Shown here in pieces: positions 15,391-24,195 of a DNA stretch of 64,000 bases. Location: contig NZ_CP171225.1 in NCBI RefSeq assembly GCF_043226085.1, forward strand, positions 3,472,001 to 3,536,000, given 5' to 3'. A program made the position numbers and the translations under genes. Position 1 is the stretch's first letter; every line of letters starts with the position of its first letter. The notes below the pieces were generated by a model that did not search any database, had not been told where the DNA came from, and was given only the letters and a program-made list of their open reading frames with translations. Source of the stretch: Amaricoccus sp003258405 (GTDB taxonomy: Bacteria; Pseudomonadota; Alphaproteobacteria; Rhodobacterales; Rhodobacteraceae).

Positions 15391-15981
15391 ATGTTCAGGG
15401 CTTCGGTCGTCATCCTGGCGACGCTGCTGGTTTCCGGCTGCGAGATGTATCGCGCTGCCGAACCGCAGCAGATCGAATCCGCACGCTATGTGAGCGACGC
15501 GCCGCCCTCGGTGACCCTGATGTCGATGGTCAACAGCCGAACCAACCGCTCGGCCCATTCGGCGTTGCTCATCAACGGATCCGAGCAGGTGATCTATGAT
15601 CCCGCCGGTACGTTCCAGCATCCGGATCTGCCGCGGCGCGGCGATGTCCATTACGGGATCACGCCGCGCTTTCTGGATTACTACGAGCGGTATCACGCCC
15701 GTTTTTCCTATTACGTCCATACGCAGACGGTGCCGGTAAGTCTCTCGACGGCCAATCAGGTGCTTGCGAATGTCGAGGCGCGCGGCCGGACGCCGAAGAT
15801 GTTCTGTGCCGAGGCCGTGACGGCGTCCCTGAAGCCCGTCCCGCCCTTCACGGATGTGGGAATCACCCTGTTTCCCGAAGGCGTGAGAGAGGACTTCGCG
15901 AAGATCGCCGGGGTCGAGAACGGCTACGTGCGTGAGGTCGACGTGGGCAAGAACAAGGTCTGGGAACAGAAGGCCCCTTGA
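15391..15981 (+). CDS. Putative lipoprotein with permuted papain/NlpC-like motifs
   Basis: A 196-residue protein with a short signal peptide ending in a lipobox (LLVSGC, lipidated Cys about residue 17), so probably membrane-anchored in the periplasm. The body contains SAHSALLING and, about 100 residues later, KMFCAEAVTASL. A His-then-Cys order of this kind occurs in permuted NlpC/P60 (YiiX/YebB-type) amidases, which suggests a cell-wall or thioester hydrolase. That assignment rests on two short motifs only. It could share a transcript with cox subunit IV. Confidence 0.7.
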   Translation: MFRASVVILATLLVSGCEMYRAAEPQQIESARYVSDAPPSVTLMSMVNSRTNRSAHSALLINGSEQVIYDPAGTFQHPDLPRRGDVHYGITPRFLDYYERYHARFSYYVHTQTVPVSLSTANQVLANVEARGRTPKMFCAEAVTASLKPVPPFTDVGITLFPEGVREDFAKIAGVENGYVREVDVGKNKVWEQKAP

Positions 15982-16135
15982 GCCAGGGCTCGTGCGCTCG
16001 CGGCTGACCTTCTCTCATCCTCCCGAAAAATCTCGAAAATATGACCAGACCGTCGCCAGGGACATCTGCGCGATCGCCTGACTGTTGTTGCGCTGCAATG
16101 GTGTTGAAAGTATGGGCATCGGACCTTTGTTCGGT

Positions 16136-16260
16136 GTTTTTTGTGCATTGCAACCTTCGGATTTCTAGAGCAGAGTAATTCCTGCGCATATCACAGTTTG
16201 TGTGGGCACAGGGTAGCCCAACATATGAACAGAGTATCTCGTGCGGTTGTTTTTTGTGCA
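16136..16260 (+). repeat. 12-bp direct repeat GTTTTTTGTGCA, two copies
   Basis: Identical copies at 16136-16147 and 16249-16260, start-to-start distance 113 bp. Similarity extends loosely on the left (CGGT). Function unknown; they could be regulator sites or traces of a duplicated promoter. Confidence 0.6.
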
Positions 16261-16266
16261 GAGTTT

Positions 16267-16300
16267 GCCTGCCGCTCCGAGTTCCTGCGGAGCGGCAGGC
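16267..16300. other. Perfect 13-bp inverted repeat in the permease leader
   Basis: GCCTGCCGCTCCG at 16267-16279 and CGGAGCGGCAGGC at 16288-16300 are exact reverse complements with an 8-nt loop. No T-run follows on either strand, so it is not a textbook rho-independent terminator. It could be a 3' end with unusual termination, or a structured element in the permease mRNA leader, 280 nt before the start codon. Confidence 0.65.
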
Positions 16301-16579
16301 CTTCGCGTATCTGCGGGGCGCGGTCGTTGACCGGCTCTATCGCGGCAAGAGCGACAGGGAGTGAAAGAACGGCGCCCCGGGGTGGCCCGATCTTCTTCGT
16401 AGCGACGTTGCCCTAACGCTCCCGCGTGGAGCATCGGGCTGTGTTCCGGAGGTGTTCAGGCGATCTCGCCGCCATGGAGGCCCGCAGTGCAGACGGGTTT
16501 CTCATGCTGATCCGGAGCGTCGGGCGGGATGGGAAGGCGGTGCCGGGCGAAGATCTGTTTCCTGAGATGGGGCAATGAC

Positions 16580-17971
16580 ATGACCGAAGTGAAGTATACG
16601 CCTCCCGGACATCTGATCTACGGATTGGATGACACACCACCGCCTGGTCCGGCCATTCTGGCAGCTATCCAGCACATTCTGGCAAGTATCGTCGGCATCG
16701 TGACGCCGACGCTTGTGATTGGCGGTGCGCTGGGGCTGGGCGAGTATGTCCCCTATCTGATCGCCATGTCGCTCTTCGTTTCGGGCGTCGCGACATTCAT
16801 CCAGTGCCGGAGGATCGGGCCGGTGGGCTCCGGCCTCTTGAGCCTGCAGGGCACGAGCTTTGCCTTCCTCGGCTCGATCCTTGCAGCAGGCTTTGCGGTC
16901 AAGGGCCGTGGCGGCACGCCGGAGGATATCCTCGCGATGATCTTCGGGCTTTGTCTCGTCGGGTGCGTGGTCGAGATCGTGCTCAGCCAATTCATCGACA
17001 AGCTGAGCCGCATCGTGACCCCGACCGTGACCGGGATCGTCATCACCGTGATCGGTCTCAGCCTCGTCAAGGTCGGATTCACGGATTTTGCAGGAGGCTT
17101 CGGGGCAGGTGAGTCCTTTGGCGCTCCGATCAATCTTGTGCTTGGTGGAATTGTGGTCGCCACGATCATTTTCACCACGTTTCAAGGCCATCCGATGCTT
17201 CGGATCTCGGCAATCATGGTCGGGCTGATCGTCGGCTTCCTCGTCTCCATCCCGTTCGGTATGGTGAACTTCAGTGCATTCGGCGCGGGGCCCCTTGTCG
17301 CGCTGCCCGTGCCGTTTCGCTTCGGCATCGATTTCGATCTGGGCCTCTTCATCGCGATCGCGTTCATCTATCTCATCACGGCTATCGAGACGACGGGCGA
17401 TCTTACTGCAAACTCCGTCATTTCCGGCCAGCCGGTCATGGGTCCGCTCTACATGAAGCGTATCAAGGGCGGAATTCTCGCGGATGGAATCAATTCCGGC
17501 ATCGCTGCCATCTTCAACACCTTCCCGAACACGACCTTCTCCCAGAACAACGGTGTGATCCAGATGACTGGCGTCGCGAGCCGCCATGTTGGATATTATA
17601 TCGCGGCGATTCTGGTGCTGCTCGGGTTCTTTCCGGTCATCGGCAGTGCTTTCCTGCTTATCCCCAAGCCGGTGCTCGGTGGCGCGACCCTCGTGCTCTT
17701 CGGGACGATCGCCGTCGCGGGTATCCGTATCCTCGCCACGGAGGAGATCGACCGCCGCCGCGTTTACATCATGGCAATCTCGTTTGGCCTTGGTCTTGGC
17801 GTCACACTCGTACCCGATGCGACCCAGAACCTGCCGGAACTCGTGCGTCAGGTCATTGCGACGCCGATAACCCTCAGCGGTCTGTCCGCCATCATTCTCT
17901 CGCTGGTGATTCCAGAGACGGCCGACCACGACACTCCGTCGGAAGAGCCGGCAGCGACGCCCGCCGAGTAG
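16580..17971 (+). CDS. NCS2-family nucleobase permease (xanthine/uracil type)
   Basis: A 463-residue membrane transporter of the nucleobase-ascorbate (NCS2) family with about 12-14 helices. Family marks are QHILASIVGIVTPTLVIGG in TM1, the motif region ETTGDLTANSVISGQPV, NTFPNTTFSQNNGVIQMTGVASRHVG and LVLFGTIAVAGIRIL. The ETTGD form and length resemble xanthine/urate H+ symporters, but uracil cannot be excluded. The start at 16580 follows GATGGGGCAATGAC. It stands alone with a long leader upstream and rpsU convergent downstream. Confidence 0.88.
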   Translation: MTEVKYTPPGHLIYGLDDTPPPGPAILAAIQHILASIVGIVTPTLVIGGALGLGEYVPYLIAMSLFVSGVATFIQCRRIGPVGSGLLSLQGTSFAFLGSILAAGFAVKGRGGTPEDILAMIFGLCLVGCVVEIVLSQFIDKLSRIVTPTVTGIVITVIGLSLVKVGFTDFAGGFGAGESFGAPINLVLGGIVVATIIFTTFQGHPMLRISAIMVGLIVGFLVSIPFGMVNFSAFGAGPLVALPVPFRFGIDFDLGLFIAIAFIYLITAIETTGDLTANSVISGQPVMGPLYMKRIKGGILADGINSGIAAIFNTFPNTTFSQNNGVIQMTGVASRHVGYYIAAILVLLGFFPVIGSAFLLIPKPVLGGATLVLFGTIAVAGIRILATEEIDRRRVYIMAISFGLGLGVTLVPDATQNLPELVRQVIATPITLSGLSAIILSLVIPETADHDTPSEEPAATPAE

Positions 17972-18031
17972 CTCGAGGTGTCACGGGTGGTTTCGGTATC
18001 GTGATCGGATCTGCGAAGCCCGCAAAAACGA

Positions 18032-18060
18032 CAAAACCCCCGCATGGATCATGCGGGGGT
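18032..18060 (-). terminator. Rho-independent terminator of rpsU
   Basis: ACCCCCGCAT (18036-18045) and ATGCGGGGGT (18051-18060) form a 10-bp stem with a 5-nt loop. Read on the minus strand it is followed by TTTTGTCGTTTTT, the U-tract expected downstream of rpsU. It may also stop read-through from the converging permease gene. Confidence 0.88.
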
Positions 18061-18134
18061 CCGAGTGCCAAACAGCGAAAGCCGCGCTACGACACGTTTT
18101 GCGTGACCTGTCGGTCAGAAATCAGGCCGTCGGC

Positions 18135-18341
18135 TCAGAGAAGCCCTTCACGCTGCGCTTTCTTGCGCGCGAGCTTGCGAGCACGCCGGATGGCCTCAGC
18201 CTTTTCACGGGCCTTCTTGACGGAGGGCTTCTCGAAATGCTGCCGAAGCTTCATTTCACGGAAAACGCCTTCCCGCTGGAGCTTCTTCTTGAGAGCCCGC
18301 AGCGCCTGATCGACATTGTTGTCACGAACGGTTACCTGCAC
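18135..18341 (-). CDS. rpsU: 30S ribosomal protein S21
   Basis: A 68-residue, very basic protein beginning MQVTVRDNNVDQALRALKKKLQREG, with KLRQHFEKPSVKKAREKAEAIRRARKL split across the middle: the S21 signature. S21 joins the small subunit platform and helps mRNA selection in initiation. It starts with GTG (18341), preceded by AAGGTGGTG. A clear terminator follows. It is a single-gene transcription unit divergent from coq9. Confidence 0.95.
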   Translation of the reverse strand: MQVTVRDNNVDQALRALKKKLQREGVFREMKLRQHFEKPSVKKAREKAEAIRRARKLARKKAQREGLL

Positions 18342-18465
18342 GGATTTTCACCACCTTTCTGTTGCCGAAGTTTCGATATCTCGTAAGAGCGCGCTATATA
18401 GCGCAAGAGCCGGGTGCTGTCCACTCCCCCGGATTCTCCTAACGCACGGAACAAGGACATCAATC

Positions 18466-19182
18466 ATGCATGCCAGGGCCTCAGAGGACATTGAAGTTAC
18501 CGCAACGCGCCAGGCCGTGCTCGCGGCAGCGCTTCCGCATGTCGTCTTTGATGGCTGGAGCGATGCGACGCTCGCACAGGCGGTGGAGGATTCAGGTTCG
18601 AACCCCGCCGTAGCTCGGGTCGCCTTTCCGCGCGGCGGGATAGATCTTGCCCTGGCCTTCCACCATGCCCGTGACGCGGAGCTTGCGGCCGAGCTTGCGG
18701 AGGCGGAGCTTGCCGGCATGCGGTTTCGGGACAAGGTTGCCTATGCGATCATGCGACGGCTTGAGCTTGTCGCGCGTGAGCGTGAGGAGGTTCGGCGCGC
18801 CGCGGCCCTCTTTGCCTTGCCACACCACGCCCCGGACGCCGCCCGCGCGCTCTGGCACACGGCCGACACGATCTGGAACGCGCTCGGTGATTCGAGCCAG
18901 GATTTCAACTGGTATACGAAGCGGGCAACGCTCTCGGCGGTCTATTCGGCTTCGGTTCTTTACTGGCTCGGGGATGAGACCAGTGACTTCTCCGCGACGC
19001 GCGAGTTCGTCGGCCGGCGCATCGACAACGTGATGCAATTCGAGGAAGTGAAGGCGCGGCTTCGCAAGAACCCGTTGGCCTCGGCGCTCATGCGCGGGCC
19101 CATGCGTATCCTTGACCGCGTCAAACCGCCTGCCGATACTGCGCCCCCTGATTTGCCGGGGTCGCTTCGCAGGGAGTGCTGA
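18466..19182 (+). CDS. COQ9 family ubiquinone biosynthesis protein
   Basis: A 238-residue helical protein of the COQ9 family, a TetR-like fold without DNA-binding function that presents lipid intermediates to the Coq7-type hydroxylase in ubiquinone synthesis. Family features are FDGWSDATLAQAVEDSG near the N-terminus, DTIWNALGDSSQDFNWYTKRATLSAVYSAS split as the conserved core (W and YTKR) and SVLYWLGDETSDFSATREFVGRRIDNVM near the end. The ATG at 18466 is the first in frame before the conserved region. The gene is mitochondrial in eukaryotes and typical of alphaproteobacteria. Confidence 0.9.
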   Translation: MHARASEDIEVTATRQAVLAAALPHVVFDGWSDATLAQAVEDSGSNPAVARVAFPRGGIDLALAFHHARDAELAAELAEAELAGMRFRDKVAYAIMRRLELVAREREEVRRAAALFALPHHAPDAARALWHTADTIWNALGDSSQDFNWYTKRATLSAVYSASVLYWLGDETSDFSATREFVGRRIDNVMQFEEVKARLRKNPLASALMRGPMRILDRVKPPADTAPPDLPGSLRREC

Positions 19183-19218
19183 GCCCCGGCGCGAGAACTT
19201 GCGCGAAGGGGAAGAGGG

Positions 19219-20088
19219 ATGGCTGTCGGGACGGAATGTGTCACCTGGTTCAAGGGCGGGTGGCACGATGGCAACCTGCCCATTCTCGGGGCCGCCGATC
19301 ACGCGACCTGGCTCGGAACGCTTGTCTTCGATGGGGCCCGGGCGTTCGAGGGAACAATCCCGGATCTTGACCTGCATTGTGCCCGTCTCGTTCGTTCGGC
19401 GGAGATCCTGGGGCTCGCGCCTGCCATCTCGGCCGGCGAGATCGAAGATCTCGTTCGAGAGGGGGTGTCGCGGCTCGGTGCGGGGCGGGAGCTTTATCTG
19501 AGGCCCATGATGTGGTCTTGCGAGGGGTCTCCTGCGATGATCGATCCCGATCCTGCGTCGACGGCCTTTGCAATCTGTATCGAGGATCTGCCGTTCGGCG
19601 CGGCGCAGCCTCATGCGCTCACACTTTCCCCGTTCCGCCGGCCAACGCGCGAATCGGGGCTGAACGATGCGAAGGCCGCTTGCCAGTATGCCAATAACGG
19701 ACGGATCATCCGCGAGGCGCGGAGCCGCGGATTCAATAACGCACTCTCGCTCGATTCCGAGGGAAATGTGGCAGAAACCGGCTCCACCAATGTCTTCCTG
19801 GTCCAGGATGGCGTCGTGCGCACGCCGGTGCCAAATGGCACTTTTCTCAACGGCATCACCCGGCAGCGGGTCATCGCGCTGTTGCGCGAGGATGGCATAC
19901 GGGTTGAGGAGGTGACGCTCCGGCCAGAGGATTTTGCCATGGCCGACGAGATCTTTGCTACTGCGAACGCGAGCAAGATCATTCCCGTGACCCGCTACGA
20001 GACGAACGAACTCCGTTCGACCAGAATGGCTGCCCGCGCGCGGGCGCTTTACTGGGAATTCGCTCATCAGACCCGGAGAGCTGCGTGA
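19219..20088 (+). CDS. Class IV aminotransferase, branched-chain type
   Basis: A 289-residue fold-type IV PLP aminotransferase. The PLP lysine lies in LNDAKAACQYANNG. Other conserved parts are FDGARAFEG, RLVRSAEILGL, YLRPMMW and EGNVAETGSTNVFLV, followed by FLNGITRQRVIALL. It is shorter than canonical IlvE (about 305-310 residues) and matches the branched-chain aminotransferase paralogues common in rhodobacters; the true amino donor is unclear. Its stop overlaps the GTG start of the quinone oxidoreductase. Confidence 0.85.
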   Translation: MAVGTECVTWFKGGWHDGNLPILGAADHATWLGTLVFDGARAFEGTIPDLDLHCARLVRSAEILGLAPAISAGEIEDLVREGVSRLGAGRELYLRPMMWSCEGSPAMIDPDPASTAFAICIEDLPFGAAQPHALTLSPFRRPTRESGLNDAKAACQYANNGRIIREARSRGFNNALSLDSEGNVAETGSTNVFLVQDGVVRTPVPNGTFLNGITRQRVIALLREDGIRVEEVTLRPEDFAMADEIFATANASKIIPVTRYETNELRSTRMAARARALYWEFAHQTRRAA

Positions 20089-21083
20089 CCCTTCCTTCCG
20101 AAATGCGTGCTGTCGAGATTTCCGAACCAGGTGGACCGGAGGTCCTGCGGCTTGTCACCCGACCGGTGCCGCAACCCGGGCCGGGAGAGATCCTCCTGCG
20201 TGTCCACGCGGCCGGCGTGAACCGTCCGGATGCGCTCCAGCGCGCCGGGAATTACGCCCCGCCTCTTGACGCGTCGGATCTTCCGGGGCTCGAAGCGTCG
20301 GGCGAGGTGGTGGCGCTCGGCGCGGGCGCCGAAGGCTGGCAGATCGGTGACAAGGTTTGTGCGCTCCTGCCCGGCGGGGGATATGCGGACTACGTGACGA
20401 CGCCCGCTGCGCATGCCTTGCCGGTGCCGAGCGGTCTTGGAATGATTGAGGCCGCGGCGCTCTGCGAGACCTTCTTCACCGTCTGGAGCAATGTCTTCCA
20501 GCGGGGGGCCCTCAAGGCCGGGGAGAGTTTTCTCGTCCACGGCGGTTCATCCGGCATCGGAACAACCGCCATTCAGCTCGCGGCCGCCCGTGGCGCGCAC
20601 GTTTTTGCGACTGCCGGTTCAGAGGAGAAATGCGCGGCTTGTCGCGAACTCGGGGCGGAACTCGCGATCAACTATCGCGAGACGGATTTTGTCGAAGCGG
20701 TGAAGGAAGCCACCGGCAAGAAAGGGGTGAATCTCATCCTCGACATGGTCGGTGGCGGCTACATCCCTCGCAATATCCGGGCGCTCGCCATGGACGGCCG
20801 ACTGGTGATGATCGCCTTCCTGTCCGGCCCGAAGGCAGAGGTCAATTTCGCGCAGGTGATGGTCAAGCGCCTCACGCTCACCGGTTCGACACTGCGTCCG
20901 CAGTCGGTGGCTGCGAAGGCCGCGATTGCCGCCGACCTGCGGCGTGAGGTGTGGCCCTTGCTTGATGCAGGCAAGATCGCTCCGGTGATGGATCAGACCT
21001 TCCCGCTCGAAAGAGCGGCCGAGGCGCATGCGCGGATGGAGAGTTCGGCGCATATCGGTAAGATCGTCCTCACTGTCGGCTGA
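20085..21083 (+). CDS. Zinc-independent MDR family NAD(P)H quinone oxidoreductase
   Basis: A 332-residue medium-chain reductase of the PIG3/QOR type. It has the GroES-like N-terminal domain (LLRVHAAGVNRPDALQRAGNY) and a Rossmann domain with the dinucleotide signature in VHGGSSGIGTTAIQLA. No structural-zinc cysteines are present. It probably reduces quinones or enones with NADPH. It starts with GTG in a GTGA overlap with the aminotransferase, so the two are co-translated. Confidence 0.87.
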   Translation: MTLPSEMRAVEISEPGGPEVLRLVTRPVPQPGPGEILLRVHAAGVNRPDALQRAGNYAPPLDASDLPGLEASGEVVALGAGAEGWQIGDKVCALLPGGGYADYVTTPAAHALPVPSGLGMIEAAALCETFFTVWSNVFQRGALKAGESFLVHGGSSGIGTTAIQLAAARGAHVFATAGSEEKCAACRELGAELAINYRETDFVEAVKEATGKKGVNLILDMVGGGYIPRNIRALAMDGRLVMIAFLSGPKAEVNFAQVMVKRLTLTGSTLRPQSVAAKAAIAADLRREVWPLLDAGKIAPVMDQTFPLERAAEAHARMESSAHIGKIVLTVG

Positions 21084-21089
21084 CGCCGC

Positions 21090-21602
21090 CTACCAGATGT
21101 CGGAAGGGGCCTCGCCGGACATCAGCTCCGCCACGCGCGCTCGTGTTGCGCGTGTGGCGTCGTCCGGCAGCGCGTCGGGTGCATAGAAGCCGGCATCAAG
21201 AATCTCGCCACCTGTTTTCGGAAAGCCGTTTGGCGTGAGAGTACCGTATGCGACGAAGAGGACGATGTGGTCTCGGCGTCCAAGCGTGTCGCAGCGGTAG
21301 ATGTGGTGCAGGTTTGGCGGTGTGTCGAAGACGAGGCCGCCCTCCTCGGATGCCTCGCGTATCACGGCCTCGCGGCAGGTTTCCCCGAGTTCGACGCCAC
21401 CGCCGGGGAGGTAGAAGCCTGGAACATAGGAATGGCGCACGAGAAAGACCCGCCCCTCGGGATCAAACGCGGCAATTCGAACCCCCAGTGTGAGGCGAGG
21501 CCTCAGAGCATTGGAGACATTGATCGCCATGGTGCCTGCCAGGAGGTGCAGACGGTGCAGGAGCCCCGGGCGAGCCGGCAGGTCCGAAATCGGTCGAGTC
21601 AC
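21090..21602 (-). CDS. Nudix hydrolase
   Basis: A 170-residue protein with a full Nudix box, GGVELGETCREAVIREASEEGG, read here in two parts: GGVELGE and REASEEGG matching Gx5Ex7REUxEExGU. It hydrolyses a nucleoside diphosphate-linked substrate that cannot be specified. I chose the GTG at 21602 because GAGGA lies 7 bp before it; a GTG at 21665 lacks a ribosome binding site. It is convergent with the quinone oxidoreductase and divergent from trhO. Confidence 0.85.
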   Translation of the reverse strand: MTRPISDLPARPGLLHRLHLLAGTMAINVSNALRPRLTLGVRIAAFDPEGRVFLVRHSYVPGFYLPGGGVELGETCREAVIREASEEGGLVFDTPPNLHHIYRCDTLGRRDHIVLFVAYGTLTPNGFPKTGGEILDAGFYAPDALPDDATRATRARVAELMSGEAPSDIW

Positions 21603-21711
21603 GTCGGATTCCTCAGATCGGGGTTTCAGGTATCCTTGCAAGCGATGACATGGTGCCGCAAGCACCGGCTCGGCTCTTGGCAGCCTCGGTGGCCGCTGTT
21701 AATCGGGCTGC

Positions 21712-22617
21712 ATGACCGGACTTGTCGTTGCCGCCCTCTACCAATTCACCCGTTTCGAGCGCCCGGAAGCGCTGTGCGCATCGCTGCAGGCGCAATGCGA
21801 CGATATGGGTGTCAGGGGAACGCTTCTTCTCGCCGGCGAAGGCATCAATGGCACGATCGCCGGAACACGCGACGGGATCGATGCTGTCCTCGCATATCTG
21901 CGTGCTCTGCCGGGGCTGGCTGAGCTTGAGGTGAAGGAAAGCCACGCCGCTGCGCAGCCGTTCAAGCGGATGAAGGTGCGCGTGAAGCCCGAGATTGTGA
22001 CGTTCGGAGTGCCGGATGCCGACCCCAATGCGCGCGTCGGCCGGTATGTCGCGCCCGAGGACTGGAATGCTCTGCTGTCATCGAATGATATCGCCATCAT
22101 CGACACGCGGAATGAATACGAGGTCGCAATCGGGACGTTCGCAGGGGCCGTTGATCCCGGTACCCGAAATTTTCGCGAATTTCCTGACTGGTGGCGGCAA
22201 AATCGCGCCCGCTTCGAGGGGCGGCCGGTGGCAATGTTCTGTACGGGTGGGATCCGGTGCGAGAAGGCTACGAGTTTTCTTCTCGGCGAGGGGGTGCCCG
22301 AGGTTTACCATCTCAAGGGCGGTATCCTGAAGTATCTGGAGGTGGTTCCGGAAGCCGAAAGTCTCTGGAGGGGCGAGTGCTTTGTTTTCGACGGCCGTGT
22401 TTCTGTCGGCCACGGACTGAAGCCGGGAGACTATGGCATCTGTCATGCCTGCGGCCGGGCGGTTTCCGACGCGGACAGGGCGCATCACGCCTTCGAGGAA
22501 GGTGTCTGCTGCCCGGCATGTGTCGATGAATACGACGCGACTGACCGTGAGCGGTTTCGCGAACGCCAGCGTCAGGTGCTGCTCGCGCGCGAGCGACATG
22601 TGACCGAGTTGCCGTAG
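21712..22617 (+). CDS. trhO: tRNA uridine(34) hydroxylase TrhO (YceA), rhodanese type
   Basis: A 301-residue rhodanese-fold enzyme that installs 5-hydroxyuridine at wobble U34 of several tRNAs, the O2-dependent route. The N-terminal acylphosphatase-like domain contains GTLLLAGEGINGTIAG. The rhodanese domain has VIDTRN-like IIDTRNEYEV and the active-site loop MFCTGGIRCEKATS. The C-terminal part carries two CxxC pairs (CHAC and CCPAC), a usual zinc-type tail. Family length is about 280-350 residues. Confidence 0.92.
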   Translation: MTGLVVAALYQFTRFERPEALCASLQAQCDDMGVRGTLLLAGEGINGTIAGTRDGIDAVLAYLRALPGLAELEVKESHAAAQPFKRMKVRVKPEIVTFGVPDADPNARVGRYVAPEDWNALLSSNDIAIIDTRNEYEVAIGTFAGAVDPGTRNFREFPDWWRQNRARFEGRPVAMFCTGGIRCEKATSFLLGEGVPEVYHLKGGILKYLEVVPEAESLWRGECFVFDGRVSVGHGLKPGDYGICHACGRAVSDADRAHHAFEEGVCCPACVDEYDATDRERFRERQRQVLLARERHVTELP

Positions 22618-22652
22618 CACGGAGAAGGCCGATTTCTATCGGGCAGTTTCTG

Positions 22653-24071
22653 CTATCCGATCGAATACGGCAACAGATCCCGCCGGTTTGGATCGACATT
22701 CAGGGGGCGTTCCATCGGCGGCACCGAGCGTTGCACGCAGTCCCGCCGCTCGCAGATCCGGCAGGAAACGCCAATCGGCTCGTAGGCGGCGTCGTCCTTC
22801 AGATCGAGACCGTCCGAGTAGACAACCGCGTCGGCGTGGGTGACTTCGCAGCCCAGACCTATGGCGTATCGACGTATGGGGGCGTGAAAGCTTCCGCCGG
22901 GCTTCACGATGTCCCGTGCGAGGCAGAGATAACGCACACCATCAGGTGTCTCGGCAAGCTGTCGCAGGAAACGGCCGGGCGTCTCGAAGGCGCTATGGAC
23001 GTTCCACAGCGGACATGACCCGCCGAAGCGGGCAAACTGCAGCCGTGTCGCGGAGTGGCGCTTTGTGATAGTCCCGCCCTGATCGACCCGGAAGAAGAAG
23101 AATGGAACGCCCTTCGCACCGATGCGCTGCAGAGTGGAGAGGCGCTGGGCGACCTGCTCGATCGAGGCATCAAATTCCCGCGAGAGCGCTTCGAGATCGT
23201 GTCGCAGAAAGCGGGCGCGGTCGAGGATGTGATCGTAAGGCAGCATCGCCGCGCCTGCGAAGTAATTGGCGAGCCCCGTCTTGCAGATCGCCCGCGCTTC
23301 TGGTGTGCCGAAGCGCGCGAGATCCAGGGTGGCTTCGAGAAGATGATCGTGTTCGATCAGGGCGATCTGGTGAAGGATCTGGAAGGCTTGGGTCGCCGGG
23401 GCTGCGGTGGCGCCGAGTGTGAGCGTTCCGCTGTCGGGAGTGTAGCGTCGCAGGGGGGCATCCGAGGCGGTAACGACGCGGATTCCATGCTTGGATTCAA
23501 GCCACTGGGCGAGCGCCCTGCGCCGGTCGCCGGCAGGAACAAGCCCTGCGAAACGCTCGGCCGCCCGGTCGATCGCGTCGATATAGTTGTCGCAGTAATG
23601 GAAGAAGTCGCGCACTTCCTCCCAAGGCAGAGGCGCAAGGGCACTGTCCTCGCGGCCGAGCGCCTCATTGAGCTGGGCGAGGCGCTCTTGCGTTTGTCGA
23701 TGCGCGCGATGCAGTGCGAGAAAGGCGTGCGCGAAATTCGGTGCGTTGGAGGCCACAAGTTGCACATCGCCGAGGGGCGGTGCTGTGTCGAAGACCGGAT
23801 CGGCAAGGGCCTCGCGCAGATCGGCGACCATGCGCTCGGACGAGCCTTTCGCGATTTCGGTAACGGCGACGCCAAACTGCTCTGCCAGTGCGATGAGAAC
23901 ACGCGCGGAGAGTGGGCGATGGTTGTTCTCCATCTGGTTGAGATAGGAGAGCGAGATGCCGAGTTTCGAGGCATAGTCTGCCTGTGTAAGGCCCAGCCGT
24001 GTGCGTACCTCACGGAGCTTCACGCCTGCGTAGAGCTTCCTGGCTTGATTGGGTGCCTTCTGAGCCATCAT
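22653..24071 (-). CDS. pccR: PccR-like short-chain acyl-CoA-responsive regulator (ScfR family)
   Basis: A 472-residue regulator with an N-terminal XRE helix-turn-helix at about residues 15-72 (LREVRTRLGLTQADYASKLGISLSYLNQMENN). A long central domain (ImmA/IrrE-related, with HQIALIEH) and a C-terminal DUF2083-type domain follow; the latter contains CPLWNVHSAF, GCEVTHADAVVY and a Cys cluster (CRICERRDC). This is the ScfR layout of Rhodobacter sphaeroides PccR, which controls propionyl-CoA carboxylase. The adjacent pcc genes support that name. A putative operator starts 12 bp before its own start codon, implying autoregulation. ATG is doubled at the start (24071 or 24068). Confidence 0.88.
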   Translation of the reverse strand: MMAQKAPNQARKLYAGVKLREVRTRLGLTQADYASKLGISLSYLNQMENNHRPLSARVLIALAEQFGVAVTEIAKGSSERMVADLREALADPVFDTAPPLGDVQLVASNAPNFAHAFLALHRAHRQTQERLAQLNEALGREDSALAPLPWEEVRDFFHYCDNYIDAIDRAAERFAGLVPAGDRRRALAQWLESKHGIRVVTASDAPLRRYTPDSGTLTLGATAAPATQAFQILHQIALIEHDHLLEATLDLARFGTPEARAICKTGLANYFAGAAMLPYDHILDRARFLRHDLEALSREFDASIEQVAQRLSTLQRIGAKGVPFFFFRVDQGGTITKRHSATRLQFARFGGSCPLWNVHSAFETPGRFLRQLAETPDGVRYLCLARDIVKPGGSFHAPIRRYAIGLGCEVTHADAVVYSDGLDLKDDAAYEPIGVSCRICERRDCVQRSVPPMERPLNVDPNRRDLLPYSIG

Positions 24072-24082
24072 TCACAATCTTC

Positions 24083-24119
24083 GCAATTCGCAGAATATTT
24101 CTGTAACCGAATTTGCAAA
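24083..24119 (+). promoter_or_regulatory. Putative PccR operator at pccR
   Basis: GCAATTCGCAG (24083-24093), an 18-bp spacer, then TTTGCAAA (24112-24119). The same two words with the same 18-bp gap occur before pccB (26211-26247). TTTGCAAA is the half site described for R. sphaeroides PccR. It is adjacent to the pccR start codon, as expected for autorepression. Confidence 0.7.
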
Positions 24120-24183
24120 GTATTCCCAGCCCGCTGTGTCTGGTATGGCCGCCGTTCTGTCGTGTTTTCTCCGTTCGGGGATC

Positions 24184-24195
24184 TTAACCGGTTAA
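24184..24195. repeat. 12-bp perfect palindrome TTAACCGGTTAA
   Basis: A self-complementary 12-mer about 190 bp upstream of the DUF3300 start and 113 bp upstream of pccR. It may be an operator for an unidentified regulator; nothing else supports it. Confidence 0.4.

Larger units (their letters stand above)
15982..16579. other. 598-bp non-coding leader region before the NCS2 permease
   Basis: No supportable gene on either strand. Its base composition is noticeably more AT-rich than its neighbours between about 16020 and 16265. It contains two exact copies of the 12-mer GTTTTTTGTGCA (16136-16147 and 16249-16260) and a perfect 13-bp-stem hairpin (16267-16300). I found no match to a known purine riboswitch core. 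The permease start has a GGGG-type ribosome binding site. Confidence 0.6.

Noticed and set aside
15982..16579. A purine riboswitch in the NCS2 permease leader.
   Set aside because: The conserved three-way-junction core is not present; only a simple hairpin is seen.
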